Shown: piece after piece, positions 7,049-16,394 of the stretch
How positions within the stretch are numbered: the stretch's first letter is position 1
Layout of the letters: every line of letters starts with the position of its first letter
Assembly: GCA_963815775.1 (NCBI GenBank)
Contig: CAWFIB010000025.1
Coordinates: 368,408 to 432,407 of the forward strand
Source: CAVVDY01 sp963815775
GTDB lineage: Bacteria; Acidobacteriota; Terriglobia; Terriglobales; Acidobacteriaceae
Direction: 5' to 3'
Length of the DNA: 64,000 nucleotides
Program-made: the position numbers and the translations under genes
Notes under the pieces: model-generated
Told to the model about the DNA's origin: nothing
Databases searched by the model: none
What the model saw: the letters and a program-made list of their open reading frames with translations, nothing else

Positions 7049-8203
7049 CTAGCGCAGCCGCAGAGCAGCGTCAGCCGACAGCTCAGGATCGGCGAACTCT
7101 CCCGCCAGGAAGCGCGGATAGGCGGCCGCGGCGATCATGGCGGCGTTATCGGTGGCGAGCTGACGGGAAGGGAAGTAGACCGCCAAGCCCTCGGACTTGG
7201 CCCTGCGCTCGAAGCTGGAGCGCAGCTCCGAGTTCGCCGCCACACCGCCCGTGACCAGCAGCGTGGAAACGCTGTATTCGCGTGCTGCCGCCAGCGTCTT
7301 GCTGATCAGATCATTGACCATCGCCCGCTGGAACGATGCCACCAGGTCCAGCGTCACCTTGTCGCAAAGCGCCAGATGGTCTTCGGGCTTGGGATTCGCG
7401 GTAGCGCGAAGCGCTTCACGGCGCTTCTCAATCGTCGGGCCCATGTCGTGCAACTCCGTGTAGCGAAGCACCGCTGTCTTGATTCCGCTGTAGGAGAAAT
7501 CGATTCGCTGGGCATCGGGGTCGTGCCGGTTCTGGGGATTCCGGTCGCGATGCTTGATCTGGGAGAAAGGGAACTTCACGGCATTCGCATTGCCGTGTGG
7601 TGCCAGGAAGTCAATGATCGGGCCACCCGGATAGCCCAGTTCCAGCAGCTTGGCCACCTTGTCAAAGGCCTCGCCGGCCGCATCGTCGCGCGTCTGTCCT
7701 ACATTATGGTAGACCCAGCCATCCTCGCGTGACTCGGCGAGATACAGATGCGTGTGCCCCCCGCTGACCACCAGCGCGAGTACCGGGAACTCGAGTTCGC
7801 TGTTGCCCTTCAGCCGTTCCTCGAGCAAGACGGCATGTATGTGTCCTTCAAGATGATTGACGGCAATCAGTGGCTTACCTGTGGAGAAGGCGAGGGCTTT
7901 GGCGAAGCTCAGCCCTACCAGCAACGACCCGGCCAAGCCGGGACCCTGCGTCACTGCGATGGCGTCGATCGTGTTGTAGCTCTTGCCGGCATCTTCGAGG
8001 GCCTTGTGCACCACCGGGACGATGGCGCGCAGGTGTTCGCGTGAAGCCAGCTCGGGAACGACTCCTCCGTAGGCTTGATGAGTGGCAATCTGAGAATAGA
8101 CGACGTTGGAGATAAGCTCTTCGCCGGAACGGACTACCGCTGCCGCAGTTTCGTCACAGGAGCTTTCGATTCCCAGGATGTAGCAATCCCGCACGTTTTT
8201 CAT
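7049..8203 (-). CDS. tsaD: TsaD, tRNA N6-threonylcarbamoyladenosine transferase
   Basis: A 384-residue ASKHA-fold enzyme that transfers the threonylcarbamoyl group to A37 of ANN-decoding tRNAs, with TsaB and TsaE as partners (not in this window). Motifs include GIESSCDETAAAVV at residues 11-24, the metal-binding His117 and His121 in NHLEGHIHAV, VSGGHTHLYL, and the nucleotide motif VTGGVAANSELR with ATDNAAM after it. The protein is somewhat longer than the E. coli one because of an Asn/Arg-rich insertion near residues 230-245. The start ATG at 8203 fits the family. Confidence 0.97.
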   Translation of the reverse strand: MKNVRDCYILGIESSCDETAAAVVRSGEELISNVVYSQIATHQAYGGVVPELASREHLRAIVPVVHKALEDAGKSYNTIDAIAVTQGPGLAGSLLVGLSFAKALAFSTGKPLIAVNHLEGHIHAVLLEERLKGNSELEFPVLALVVSGGHTHLYLAESREDGWVYHNVGQTRDDAAGEAFDKVAKLLELGYPGGPIIDFLAPHGNANAVKFPFSQIKHRDRNPQNRHDPDAQRIDFSYSGIKTAVLRYTELHDMGPTIEKRREALRATANPKPEDHLALCDKVTLDLVASFQRAMVNDLISKTLAAAREYSVSTLLVTGGVAANSELRSSFERRAKSEGLAVYFPSRQLATDNAAMIAAAAYPRFLAGEFADPELSADAALRLR

Positions 8204-8224
8204 TGTACGAGGTGAAATGGTAGT

Positions 8225-8248
8225 GCGGGCCTTAAGGGGAAGGCCCGC
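8225..8248. repeat. GC-rich stem-loop downstream of amtB
   Basis: GCGGGCCTT and AAGGCCCGC form a perfect nine-base-pair stem around a six-base loop. It lies in the 135-base gap between amtB and tsaD. No T-run follows on the minus strand, so it is either a factor-independent terminator without a tail or a dispersed palindrome; the sequence does not decide. Confidence 0.45.
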
Positions 8249-8338
8249 GTCACGGCTGTCTTATAGACTGGGCCGACTTCGGACGGCTCGTTGGTAATCA
8301 AGGAATCGCTCGACGCGGCGCTGAAGCGCCACACTGCC

Positions 8339-9745
8339 TTACGGCGTCGATGGCTCCCAGGAATAGCCCTCTTCGCCATGCTGCGTTAGGTCTAGACCTT
8401 CGACCTCGTGCTCGGCCGGCACCCGCAGTCCGATGACCGCATCGACAACTTTCAGTACGACAACCGTGCCGATGACGGCGAGCGCTATGGCCGTTCCCAC
8501 GCCCACGAGCTGATTCAGCATTTGATGAGCATTGCCGTCGATCAGGCCAACCGGCAGGGGATTGCCCTGCCCGTCCTTGAAGATGGGATTGACCAGCCTC
8601 GTGGCGAAGACCCCCGTCAGCAGAGCCCCGATCGTGCCGCCCGCCCCATGAACGCCGAAGGCGTCGAGAGAATCGTCATAGCCGAACACGGCTTTCACCT
8701 TGGTCACCATGAAGTAGCAGACAACGCCGGCGACGAAGCCGATGATCAGTGCCGACATGGGGCCAACGAATCCTGCCGCGGGAGTAATCGCCACCAGTCC
8801 GGCGACGCAGCCCGAGATGGCTCCCAAGGCGCTTGGCTTGCCGATTCGGAGCCATTCCGCCAACGCCCAGCCTATGGCTGCCGCCGCCGCTCCGAAGTGG
8901 GTCGCGACGAAAGCACTGGTGGCGAGGCTGCCCGCGCTTAAGGCGCTACCTGCGTTGAAGCCGAACCAACCCACCCACAGCAGACAGGCACCGACAAAGC
9001 TGAGGACCACGCTGTGCGGCTGAATGGATTCTTCGGCGTATCCCAATCGTCTGCCGAGAACCAGCGCACAGACCAGCGCCGAGACCCCTGACGTGATGTG
9101 GACCACCGTGCCGCCGGCAAAGTCGAGTGTGGGAAAGCGTCCGCCCAGGGCGGCATTCAGTATCCCGCCCTTACCCCAGACCATGTGCGCCATGGGCGCA
9201 TAAACTACGACCGACCATAGCACCAAAAAGGCCAGCATGGCGCTGAACTTCATGCGCTCGGCGAAGGCGCCGCTGATCAGCGCCGGGGTAATGATGGCGA
9301 ACATGAGCTGATAGACCATGAAGGTTTGCAAGGGGATGGTAGCGGCGTAATCCGGGTCCGGTTGCGCCCCTACGCCGTGCATGAAGACATGGCTCAGCCC
9401 GCCAATGAAGCTTGTCCCCGAGGCGAAGCAGAGGCTGTACAGAACCAGCGCCCACAACACGGTGATGACCGCCATCATGGCGAAACTCTGCATCATGGTG
9501 GCGAGAACGTTCTTCTTGCGCACCAGTCCGCCGTAGAACAGCGCCAGCCCGGGACCCGTCATCATCAGCACCAGCGCCGCGCTCACCAGCATCCAGGCGT
9601 TATCGGCCGCACCTTTAGCGTCGGCAATCTGCTGCTGCAACTGTGCCATGGTCGGAGTACCGCTCGCCGGCGTGGTTTGTGCTGCCAGGGAACCGATAAG
9701 GAACAGCATTGCTGCAACGGTCAGGCAATTGCGAAACAGTCGCAT
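8339..9745 (-). CDS. amtB: AmtB-type ammonium transporter
   Basis: A 468-residue Amt/MEP/Rh channel for NH4+/NH3 in the inner membrane. It begins with a cleavable signal (MRLFRNCLTVAAMLFLIGSLAAQ), then a soluble stretch, then eleven expected membrane segments. The twin pore histidines are His216 (GGTVVHITSG) and His366 (FGVHGAGGTIGALLTGVFA), and the entry segment DNAWMLVSAALVLMMTGPGL is typical. No glnK/PII gene adjoins it in this window, unlike most bacterial amtB loci, so regulation by a PII protein encoded elsewhere must be assumed. Confidence 0.95.
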   Translation of the reverse strand: MRLFRNCLTVAAMLFLIGSLAAQTTPASGTPTMAQLQQQIADAKGAADNAWMLVSAALVLMMTGPGLALFYGGLVRKKNVLATMMQSFAMMAVITVLWALVLYSLCFASGTSFIGGLSHVFMHGVGAQPDPDYAATIPLQTFMVYQLMFAIITPALISGAFAERMKFSAMLAFLVLWSVVVYAPMAHMVWGKGGILNAALGGRFPTLDFAGGTVVHITSGVSALVCALVLGRRLGYAEESIQPHSVVLSFVGACLLWVGWFGFNAGSALSAGSLATSAFVATHFGAAAAAIGWALAEWLRIGKPSALGAISGCVAGLVAITPAAGFVGPMSALIIGFVAGVVCYFMVTKVKAVFGYDDSLDAFGVHGAGGTIGALLTGVFATRLVNPIFKDGQGNPLPVGLIDGNAHQMLNQLVGVGTAIALAVIGTVVVLKVVDAVIGLRVPAEHEVEGLDLTQHGEEGYSWEPSTP

Positions 9746-10209
9746 AAACCAACTCCAATGGTGAAGAACTCAAAGCCAATTTGTCGGGTTCGGATTTCCG
9801 GATGACCAGCGCGACGCTCCCACAGCGATCGCGATGTATGAGTAACTGATATCGCCTGCGGGTGAAAAAGAGAAATTCAAAGTTCTTATGCCCGCTATTA
9901 GCGCTGATTATCAGCCCGCATCTTCAAAGCGGCTTGATCTCCCTGCGGGAGGGGGCAGAACGTGACGTAAATGGTTCGCGTCAGCTCTCTCCCCTGCGGT
10001 GAACTGCCTTTCGGGCAGAGATTTGCGCAGCTTGCTGAGACCCGCTGGCGGGCGGGAAAAAGCCGCCGTAAGGTGGCATGTATGGGAAGGGCGGTCCGGC
10101 CCAAGGGTCTGGTCGGCCGGCACCTTTCCCGGAAAATGGGCCGTTTCCCGAGTTGTTCGGTCGTCACAATCAGGTGTGACTTTGGTCGTTGATCCCCGGG
10201 CGCGAAGGA
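9746..10209. other. Long intergenic region between amtB and feoA
   Basis: This divergent gap carries no convincing gene. It has local secondary structure: CTGCC-TTTCG-GGCAG at 10004-10018, and GC-rich palindromic stretches around 10090-10145. The amtB leader (minus strand) would be transcribed through part of it. I cannot match it to a known riboswitch. The feo promoter and Fur box begin at its right edge. Confidence 0.4.
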
Positions 10210-10216
10210 TTAGAAT
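10189..10216 (+). promoter_or_regulatory. Predicted promoter of feoAB
   Basis: TTGATC (10189-10194) and TAGAAT (10211-10216) are 16 bases apart. The predicted start near 10223 lies immediately before the palindrome at 10228-10244, so the promoter and the Fur-like site overlap functionally. Confidence 0.5.
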
Positions 10217-10227
10217 AGAACTCGGAA

Positions 10228-10244
10228 TTGAAAATGATTTTCAA
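10228..10244. promoter_or_regulatory. Fur-box-like palindrome of feoAB
   Basis: TTGAAAATGATTTTCAA is a perfect inverted repeat of eight bases around one central base. It matches the core of a Fur box (TGAnAATnATTnTCA type). It sits at the predicted transcription start and covers the first possible feoA start codons, so Fur-iron binding would repress the operon when iron is sufficient. Confidence 0.75.
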
Positions 10245-10530
10245 CTTCATGTTCGGACGTAAGCCGCGGCGGAACCGGGGAGCCAACTCTCTCTCCGATC
10301 TGGAAGTCGGCGAGCGCGCCATCGTCGGTGCTCTGGAAATGTCGCCCTCGCTGGCTGAACGCCTCATGGACCTCGGCCTGGTTCCGGGCTTTGAAGTCAC
10401 GGTTGCGCGCAGCGGTCCAGGCGGCGACCCTCGTGTCTATCGCGTGGATGGGACCGAGATCGCCATGCGCCGCGACCTTTCGCAGCACATCCGTGTGGAG
10501 TTACTGGGAGCTCCTGCCTTCGGTGATTAA
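10234..10530 (+). CDS. feoA: FeoA, ferrous iron transport accessory protein
   Basis: A protein of 98 residues if translation starts at the ATG 10234; a TTG at 10228 and an ATG at 10249 are alternatives. The SH3-like FeoA domain is clear: LSDLEVGERAIVGALEMSPS, LAERLMDLGLVPGFEVTVAR, then the IAMRRDLSQHIRVEL strand. FeoA is thought to bind FeoB and adjust its GTPase or channel. The gene is followed after 18 bases by feoB. The Fur-like palindrome overlaps its start. Confidence 0.93.
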   Translation: MIFNFMFGRKPRRNRGANSLSDLEVGERAIVGALEMSPSLAERLMDLGLVPGFEVTVARSGPGGDPRVYRVDGTEIAMRRDLSQHIRVELLGAPAFGD

Positions 10531-10548
10531 CCTTTCAGAGCCACGCCG

Positions 10549-12426
10549 ATGACCTGCCATGCGGTGGCCCGTCCTGAAGAAGAAACTCTGACGGCGCTTC
10601 GCACCGTCGCGGTCGTTGGTCCCCCGAATTCAGGCAAAAGTACACTGTTCAATCGCCTCACGGGACTGCGCCAGAAGGTGGGAAACTTCCCCGGCGTTAC
10701 GGTTGAGCACCACACCGGATACATCAAAGACGCCTCCGGCAACGAAGTTGCCCTCATCGATCTGCCCGGCGTTTATAGCCTTAATCCAAAGTCCGAAGAC
10801 GAAAAAGTTGCCGTAGACGTGCTGCTTGGCCAGATGCCCGGCATCGGCCGGCCCGAGGCCGTCATCCTGGTGTTGAACTCTAATAATCTCAGCAGTCACC
10901 TGGTGCTGGCGGCGCGAGTGATCGCGCTCGGCCTGCCCACGCTGGTACTGCTCAACATGGCCGACGAGCTACGTTGTCAGGGCGGTCACATAGATGTGTT
11001 GCTCCTCGCCCGTCAGTTGGGAACACCGGTTGCGCTGGTCAGTGCGGTAACTGGCGAGGGATTGTTTGCGGTAACCAACTTTCTTTCGTCCGCTGCTCCG
11101 GTTCCCGAGCCGCTGGAACTGCCGGTTATCGGCAGCACCCGCAGCACGCGCGAGTGGGCCGTGCGGGTAGGCGAAAACGCGAACTACCGCCGCCCGGCCA
11201 CGCCCGCCTGGACGCACCGCCTCGACGGCATCTTCTTGCATCGCTTCTGGGGGCCGGTGATCTTCGCGCTGGTTGTGATTGTGGTTTTCCAGATCATCTT
11301 CGCCCTCGGGCAACCGCTATCGGACCTCATGCAGGCTGGGCTCGACGCCACTGGCATTCGCCTGGGGAACCTCCTTCCCGATGGCTATTTTCGATCGCTG
11401 CTGATTAATGGAGTGTGGAAGGGAACCGGTTCGGTGCTGGTCTTCCTGCCGCAGATTCTGCTGCTGTTTCTGGTGATCGGCATCCTGGAAGACTCCGGCT
11501 ATCTGGCGCGTGCCGCCATCATCGCCGATAAGACCATGTCGCGTGCGGGGTTGAACGGCAAGAGCTTTATTCCCCTGCTTTCGGCCTATGCCTGCGCGGT
11601 GCCGGCGATCATGGCGACGCGCACCATCGAGAGCAAGCGTGACCGCATTGCGACCATCCTGATCGCCCCGTTCATGACCTGCTCGGCGCGGCTGCCTGTG
11701 TACACCATGGTGATCGCCGCGTTCCTTCCGAATCACCCGCTGTTGGGGCCGTTTCTCGGCACCCGCGCAGTGGCCATGCTCAGCCTCTACGTGCTTGGCT
11801 TCCTGATGGCGGTGGCGACTGCGAAGCTGCTGAATTCCACTGTCCTGCGCAGCACTGACACGCCGTTTGTGCTGGAGATGCCGCCTTACCGTTGGCCGCG
11901 CGCCGTATCGCTTGGGCTGCGATTGGTCGATCGCGGCAAGGCGTTTGTCTATCGCGCTGGAACCATCATCATGCTGGTGACGCTCATACTCTGGGCAGCC
12001 ACAAACTTCCCCATGCATAACGGTCAGCCGCCGGCGGTGCAGGACAGCGTGGTCGCTACCGTGGGCCACAGCATTGAGCCGGTGATTCGTCCTCTTGGTT
12101 TCGACTGGAAGATTGGCGTCGGATTGCTGACGTCCATTGCTGCGCGTGAAGTCATTATCGCGACACTTGGGACCTTGCATGGAGTCGATCCGCAGTCGCA
12201 CGCCACCGACTTGCAGGCCGCTTTGCGCCAGGACCTCACGCCTGCCGCAGCCGTGGCGTTGCTCGTCTTCTTCGCCTTCGCCATGCAGTGCATGTCAACC
12301 ATTGCCGTGGTGCGCCGCGAAACCAACGGCTGGAAGTGGCCGATTATACAGTTCACCTACATGACTGTCGTGGCTTACATCGCCGCCTTCGCCGCCTACC
12401 ACATTGCGGGACGCCTGCTCGCCTAG
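10549..12426 (+). CDS. feoB: FeoB, ferrous iron transporter with GTPase domain
   Basis: A 625-residue inner-membrane Fe2+ transporter. The N-terminal G domain has G1 GPPNSGKS (24-31), G2 NFPGVT (46-51), G3 DLPG (71-74) and G4 NMAD (136-139). The membrane part carries two Gate regions, including SAYACAVPAIMATRTI with the conserved pore cysteine, and a second-Gate SIAAREVIIATLGTL segment. It is shorter than the 773-residue E. coli protein, mostly in the linkers, and no FeoC follows. Its stop overlaps the stop of the convergent ketosynthase gene by four bases. Confidence 0.95.
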   Translation: MTCHAVARPEEETLTALRTVAVVGPPNSGKSTLFNRLTGLRQKVGNFPGVTVEHHTGYIKDASGNEVALIDLPGVYSLNPKSEDEKVAVDVLLGQMPGIGRPEAVILVLNSNNLSSHLVLAARVIALGLPTLVLLNMADELRCQGGHIDVLLLARQLGTPVALVSAVTGEGLFAVTNFLSSAAPVPEPLELPVIGSTRSTREWAVRVGENANYRRPATPAWTHRLDGIFLHRFWGPVIFALVVIVVFQIIFALGQPLSDLMQAGLDATGIRLGNLLPDGYFRSLLINGVWKGTGSVLVFLPQILLLFLVIGILEDSGYLARAAIIADKTMSRAGLNGKSFIPLLSAYACAVPAIMATRTIESKRDRIATILIAPFMTCSARLPVYTMVIAAFLPNHPLLGPFLGTRAVAMLSLYVLGFLMAVATAKLLNSTVLRSTDTPFVLEMPPYRWPRAVSLGLRLVDRGKAFVYRAGTIIMLVTLILWAATNFPMHNGQPPAVQDSVVATVGHSIEPVIRPLGFDWKIGVGLLTSIAAREVIIATLGTLHGVDPQSHATDLQAALRQDLTPAAAVALLVFFAFAMQCMSTIAVVRRETNGWKWPIIQFTYMTVVAYIAAFAAYHIAGRLLA

Positions 12427-13679
12427 ACGCCCAGGCTCCGCAGCACCAGCGCTGAATTTTTGGACCCGAACCCAATACAGTTGCACACCGCGTGCTCGAT
12501 CGACGCGCCGCGGCCAATGTCGGGAACGTAATCCAGATCACAGTCGGGATCGGGCTTTTCCAAGTTGATGGTCGGTGGAACTCTCCCATGCCGCATCGCG
12601 AAGAGCGTGGCCGCCACACCCGCGGCGCCGGACGCTCCCTGGGGATGTCCAATCTGCGACTTCAGGCTCGACATCGGAATGGCATGCGCCCGGCAATTGA
12701 GTGCCAGCTTGAGCGCGCGCGTCTCGATACGGTCGTTCAGTTCGGTGGAGGTCCCGTGCAGGTTTACGTAGTCCACCTCGGCTGCCGAGATTCCCGCATC
12801 CTCCATGGCCATCTGAATCGCGCGTGCCGGTTCTTCACCGTCTTCCTGCAGGCGGACCCGATGGAACGCTTCGCAGGTTGAGCCGTAGCCGGCAACTTCA
12901 GCCAGTATCGGCGCGCCTCTCGCCAACGCATGTTCGTATTCCTCGACCACGAACATCCATGAGCCCTCGGCAAGCACGAAGCCGTCACGGTCGGCCGAGA
13001 AGGGACGCGACGCGCGCTCGGGGGCGTCGTTCCAGGACGCGGTCATGATCTTCATCAGCGTGAAGCCCTTCATGATTCCTGGCGCGATGGGCGCATCCGC
13101 TCCGCCCGCCAGCATCATCGGCAGATAGCCATGCTGAATCTGCCGCAGCGCATAACCCAGCGCATCCGTGGACGAGGTGCAGCCGGTGCTGATCACGTGG
13201 CTCAGGCCGCGAAAGCCGAAGCGCATGCTCAACTCACTGGCCAGCGTGCCTGCCGTGCCGCTGGGAATCGAATACAGGCTTGCTTGTTTCGACTTGCCGG
13301 CGAAGTACAGGCGATACATTTCTTCGGTGAATTCCTGCGCTCCACCACCCGTCCCGAGGACCACTCCAATGTCGCGCTGTTCCTTCAACGGCAGGTTGGC
13401 TGTGTCTAGGCCAGCCTGGGCCAGCGCCTCGGAAGATGCTGCCAGGGCGAGAGGAACGACGCGTGAAACGTGTTTGCGTTCGTGGGCGCTGATCCATGCG
13501 TGTTCGTCGAAGCCGCGGACCTCGCCGGCAATCTGCACCGGAAGATCGCTGGCGTCGAAGCGGCTGATGCGCCTGACCCCACTGGCCCCGGCGAGAATTG
13601 CGCGGCAAAATTCTTCGCGGCCAATTCCGTTCGGGCTGACCACGCCAATGCCGGTAATAACGACTCGCTTCTTCATCAT
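12423..13679 (-). CDS. Beta-ketoacyl-ACP synthase (FabF/KAS II-like)
   Basis: A 418-residue thiolase-fold condensing enzyme. The catalytic Cys-His-His set is Cys167 (ISTGCTSSTDALG), His308 (NLHGTSTELNDRIE) and His345 with Lys340 (LKSQIGHPQGASGAAG). Length and motifs fit FabF-type synthases of fatty acid elongation. It stands alone with no acyl carrier protein, reductase or malonyl transferase nearby, so it may be a second KAS of specialised use rather than the housekeeping FabF; I therefore give no symbol. Confidence 0.9.
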   Translation of the reverse strand: MMKKRVVITGIGVVSPNGIGREEFCRAILAGASGVRRISRFDASDLPVQIAGEVRGFDEHAWISAHERKHVSRVVPLALAASSEALAQAGLDTANLPLKEQRDIGVVLGTGGGAQEFTEEMYRLYFAGKSKQASLYSIPSGTAGTLASELSMRFGFRGLSHVISTGCTSSTDALGYALRQIQHGYLPMMLAGGADAPIAPGIMKGFTLMKIMTASWNDAPERASRPFSADRDGFVLAEGSWMFVVEEYEHALARGAPILAEVAGYGSTCEAFHRVRLQEDGEEPARAIQMAMEDAGISAAEVDYVNLHGTSTELNDRIETRALKLALNCRAHAIPMSSLKSQIGHPQGASGAAGVAATLFAMRHGRVPPTINLEKPDPDCDLDYVPDIGRGASIEHAVCNCIGFGSKNSALVLRSLGV

Positions 13680-13804
13680 TGCTCTCGTGATGCGTCAGCC
13701 CACATGCGGGAAACGCGACACCTCTACTGATCAGGCGATAGGTTCTCTCGGCAAGCGGCGCGTAATAATGGTACATGGTGGGAGGAACGCCGCTCGCCTG
13801 AAAC

Positions 13805-15088
13805 TTGGTCACGAATTTGTCACTCGGAATTTACATCTCCGTCCCCTTCTGCCGCACCAAGTGCAGTTTCTGCAACTTTGCCTCAGGAGTTTTCTCTCGG
13901 ACTGTGTTCGATCGCTATGTTGAACAGGTTGCCGCTGACATTGCCTCGGCTGGGCAAATCGCGCAAAGCCTGGGCGGACGAATTGAGCGTAGCGTCGATT
14001 CGATCTATCTTGGCGGGGGCACCCCCTCGGTCCTTGCTCCTGATCAGCTCACGGCGCTTTTTCATGCGGTGGCAGACAACTTCGACGTAGAACGGGTTGC
14101 CGAAATTACCGTCGAGTGTGCGCCCGGAACGCTTTCCGAGCCGATCCTCGAAGCCTTGCTTGCCGGCCGCGTCAACCGTGTTAGCCTCGGCGTCCAGTCG
14201 TTCGTGGACAAAGAATGTTCCTCCGTCGGCCGCCTTCACACCCGCGAGACCACGCTGGCCGACATCGCTCGTCTGCGCCGGGCGGGCATCGGCAATATCA
14301 GCATTGATCTCATCGCTGGATTGCCCCACCAGACAGCGGAAAGCTGGCAATATTCGCTGCGCGAAGCCCTCGCCACCGGCGTGCCACACGTCAGCGTCTA
14401 CATGCTCGAGGTGGACGAAGACTCGCGGCTGGGCAACGAGTTGCTCGCCGGTGGCGGCAGGTATCACGCGCACTGTGTTCCCGACGAAGACTTGACCGCC
14501 GACCTCTACCTTGCCGCGTGCGAGAAGCTGAAGCGCGGTGGCCTTCATCAGTACGAAATTTCCAACTTTGCGTGCGCCATTACGCACGGCATCGGGCTGC
14601 GCGACTCGCGCCACAACCTGAAGTACTGGAAGCGGCAGCCATATCTCGGATTCGGCGTCGATGCGCACTCCATGCTGCTCGCTGATGACGAACTCTCTCA
14701 GCAAGGCGTGCAGGCGATTCGCTTTGCTACCCCCGATTCGCTGGAGGCGTATTCCGCAGCAGGCATGCAGCTCCAGCCGGGTAACGCGCGCATTTCGTCG
14801 CTCCTGGCCTCTCGTACGCTGGTCGATATTCAGGCAGGGTTGGAAGAAGAGTTTTTCCTCGGCCTGCGTTTGAATCGAGGCATTTCGCTCGCCGAGATCG
14901 CCGCGCGCCATGGGGGCGAGTGCGTGCGTGAACTCGACCGCACGATTGTCGAACTCATAGAAGACGGTTTATTGGAGGAACGCGACAACCGCTTGAAACT
15001 CACAGCTCGGGGTCGCCTGTTATCGAATGAAGTTTTCGCGCGATTTCTGCATGAGCCCAACCGAGAGGCCAATCCCCTTGTGCCCTAG
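13805..15088 (+). CDS. hemW: HemW-like radical SAM heme chaperone
   Basis: A 427-residue radical SAM protein of the HemN/HemW group. The 4Fe-4S motif is CRTKCSFC near residue 16, preceded by LGIYISVPF, and the GGGTPSVL SAM-binding loop follows. The protein has the HemN C-terminal domain. HemW proteins differ from true coproporphyrinogen dehydrogenases by CxxxCxxC without the extra cysteine and by a shorter N-terminus; both are seen. A stop lies two codons before the TTG at 13805, so the start is this TTG or the TTG at 13817. Role: heme insertion or delivery, consistent with the nearby ccm genes but not in one operon with them. Confidence 0.85.
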   Translation: MVTNLSLGIYISVPFCRTKCSFCNFASGVFSRTVFDRYVEQVAADIASAGQIAQSLGGRIERSVDSIYLGGGTPSVLAPDQLTALFHAVADNFDVERVAEITVECAPGTLSEPILEALLAGRVNRVSLGVQSFVDKECSSVGRLHTRETTLADIARLRRAGIGNISIDLIAGLPHQTAESWQYSLREALATGVPHVSVYMLEVDEDSRLGNELLAGGGRYHAHCVPDEDLTADLYLAACEKLKRGGLHQYEISNFACAITHGIGLRDSRHNLKYWKRQPYLGFGVDAHSMLLADDELSQQGVQAIRFATPDSLEAYSAAGMQLQPGNARISSLLASRTLVDIQAGLEEEFFLGLRLNRGISLAEIAARHGGECVRELDRTIVELIEDGLLEERDNRLKLTARGRLLSNEVFARFLHEPNREANPLVP

Positions 15089-16326
15089 TGAACCGTCTTC
15101 GTCTTGCGCGACATGTAATCCATCAGCAGGTACTGCCCAAGCGTATAGGGTGTGGTGAAGTAGGCCTTGCCGCGGCACATCTCTGTGACCTTCTGCACGA
15201 ACTGGACCAGTCCGTAATCGGATGCCAGCATGAACGTGTTGATGAGCACTCCGGCGCGCTTGCACTTCGACACTTCCTTCAGCGTTTCGCTCACCACCAG
15301 CGGATCAAGTCCAAACGCATTCTTGTAAATGCGACCGTCCTCCAATGTGAGCGCCGAGGGCTTGCCGTCAGTAATCATCACGATCTGCTTCATGTCCTTG
15401 CGCTGGCGTTGCAAAATACGCTGTGCCATCCGCAGACCCTCGCGCGTGTTGGTGTAGTAGGGACCGACCTTCACCCGTGCCAACTGCGAAAGCGGCAGCT
15501 CTTCCGCAGAGTCATGGAACAGCACCAGCGAAAGCGAGTCGCCGGGATACTGCGTGCGGATCAGGTGCGACAGCGCCATGGCAACTTTTTTCGCCGGCGT
15601 GAAGCGGTCCTCACCGTACAGAATCATCGAGTGCGAGCAGTCGAGCATCAGCACCGTCGCACACGACGACTGATACTCGCACTGATTCACTTGCAGGTCG
15701 CTGTACTCGATGTTCAGCGGCAGGTGCAACCCCTCGCGCTGAATCGCGCTCGACAACGTCGCCGTGATGTCGAGGTTCAGCGTGTCGCCAAACTCATAGG
15801 TCTTCGACGCTCCGCTGGCCTCGATGCCCGTGGCTGTATCGCGCGTATCGTGGCGGCCGAAGCTTGACTTCCCCAGCGATCCCAGCAGGTCGCGCAGCGC
15901 CTTGAATCCCAGGAAATCCAGGCTCTTGTCGGTGATCTCAAACTTCGCCTGGGCCTGTGACTCACCCACCTGCCCGCCCACGCTCGACTGCCGCGCCGGG
16001 TCGTGCGGCTGATCGATGCTGATGTATTCCTCCTGCTGCATGCGATCAAGTAGCTGATCGATGAGCTGCTCCAGTTGCTCGCTGCTCATGTTTTCGATCT
16101 GCTCGCGCATCTGCTCGTCAAGCAGGTCGCTGTTCATCAGCGCATCCGCAATCGCCTGCTTCAGGTCTTCAAGCGACTGCTGACCATCGTCGAGGTCGTA
16201 GTAGTTCGTGTACTGCTGCTGGAACCCGCTTTGCAGCAGATAGTCCGACAGCGCGCTGAGCAGGTCCTCCAGACTCATCTCGGAGGCGGGCTCGGGAACG
16301 TATTTCTTGTACTTGATGAACTTCAT
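15085..16326 (-). CDS. VWA-domain protein, partner of MoxR-type ATPase
   Basis: A 413-residue cytoplasmic protein with an acidic, Gln-rich helical N-terminal half (residues 1-150) and a C-terminal von Willebrand A domain. The MIDAS metal site begins with DCSHS in VLMLDCSHSMILYG and the later IVMITDGKPS strand supplies the Asp. It lies 68 bases after the MoxR-type ATPase gene in the same direction. Such pairs act as chaperones that insert cofactors or activate enzyme complexes; the client here is not evident. Its stop overlaps the end of hemW by four bases on the opposite strand. Confidence 0.85.
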   Translation of the reverse strand: MKFIKYKKYVPEPASEMSLEDLLSALSDYLLQSGFQQQYTNYYDLDDGQQSLEDLKQAIADALMNSDLLDEQMREQIENMSSEQLEQLIDQLLDRMQQEEYISIDQPHDPARQSSVGGQVGESQAQAKFEITDKSLDFLGFKALRDLLGSLGKSSFGRHDTRDTATGIEASGASKTYEFGDTLNLDITATLSSAIQREGLHLPLNIEYSDLQVNQCEYQSSCATVLMLDCSHSMILYGEDRFTPAKKVAMALSHLIRTQYPGDSLSLVLFHDSAEELPLSQLARVKVGPYYTNTREGLRMAQRILQRQRKDMKQIVMITDGKPSALTLEDGRIYKNAFGLDPLVVSETLKEVSKCKRAGVLINTFMLASDYGLVQFVQKVTEMCRGKAYFTTPYTLGQYLLMDYMSRKTKTVH

Positions 16327-16394
16327 GGGTAGCCACGAGCTACAAGCTTCGAGCTGCTAGCTGGCACTCGACGCCAGCGGCTCGTTGCTCGCCG

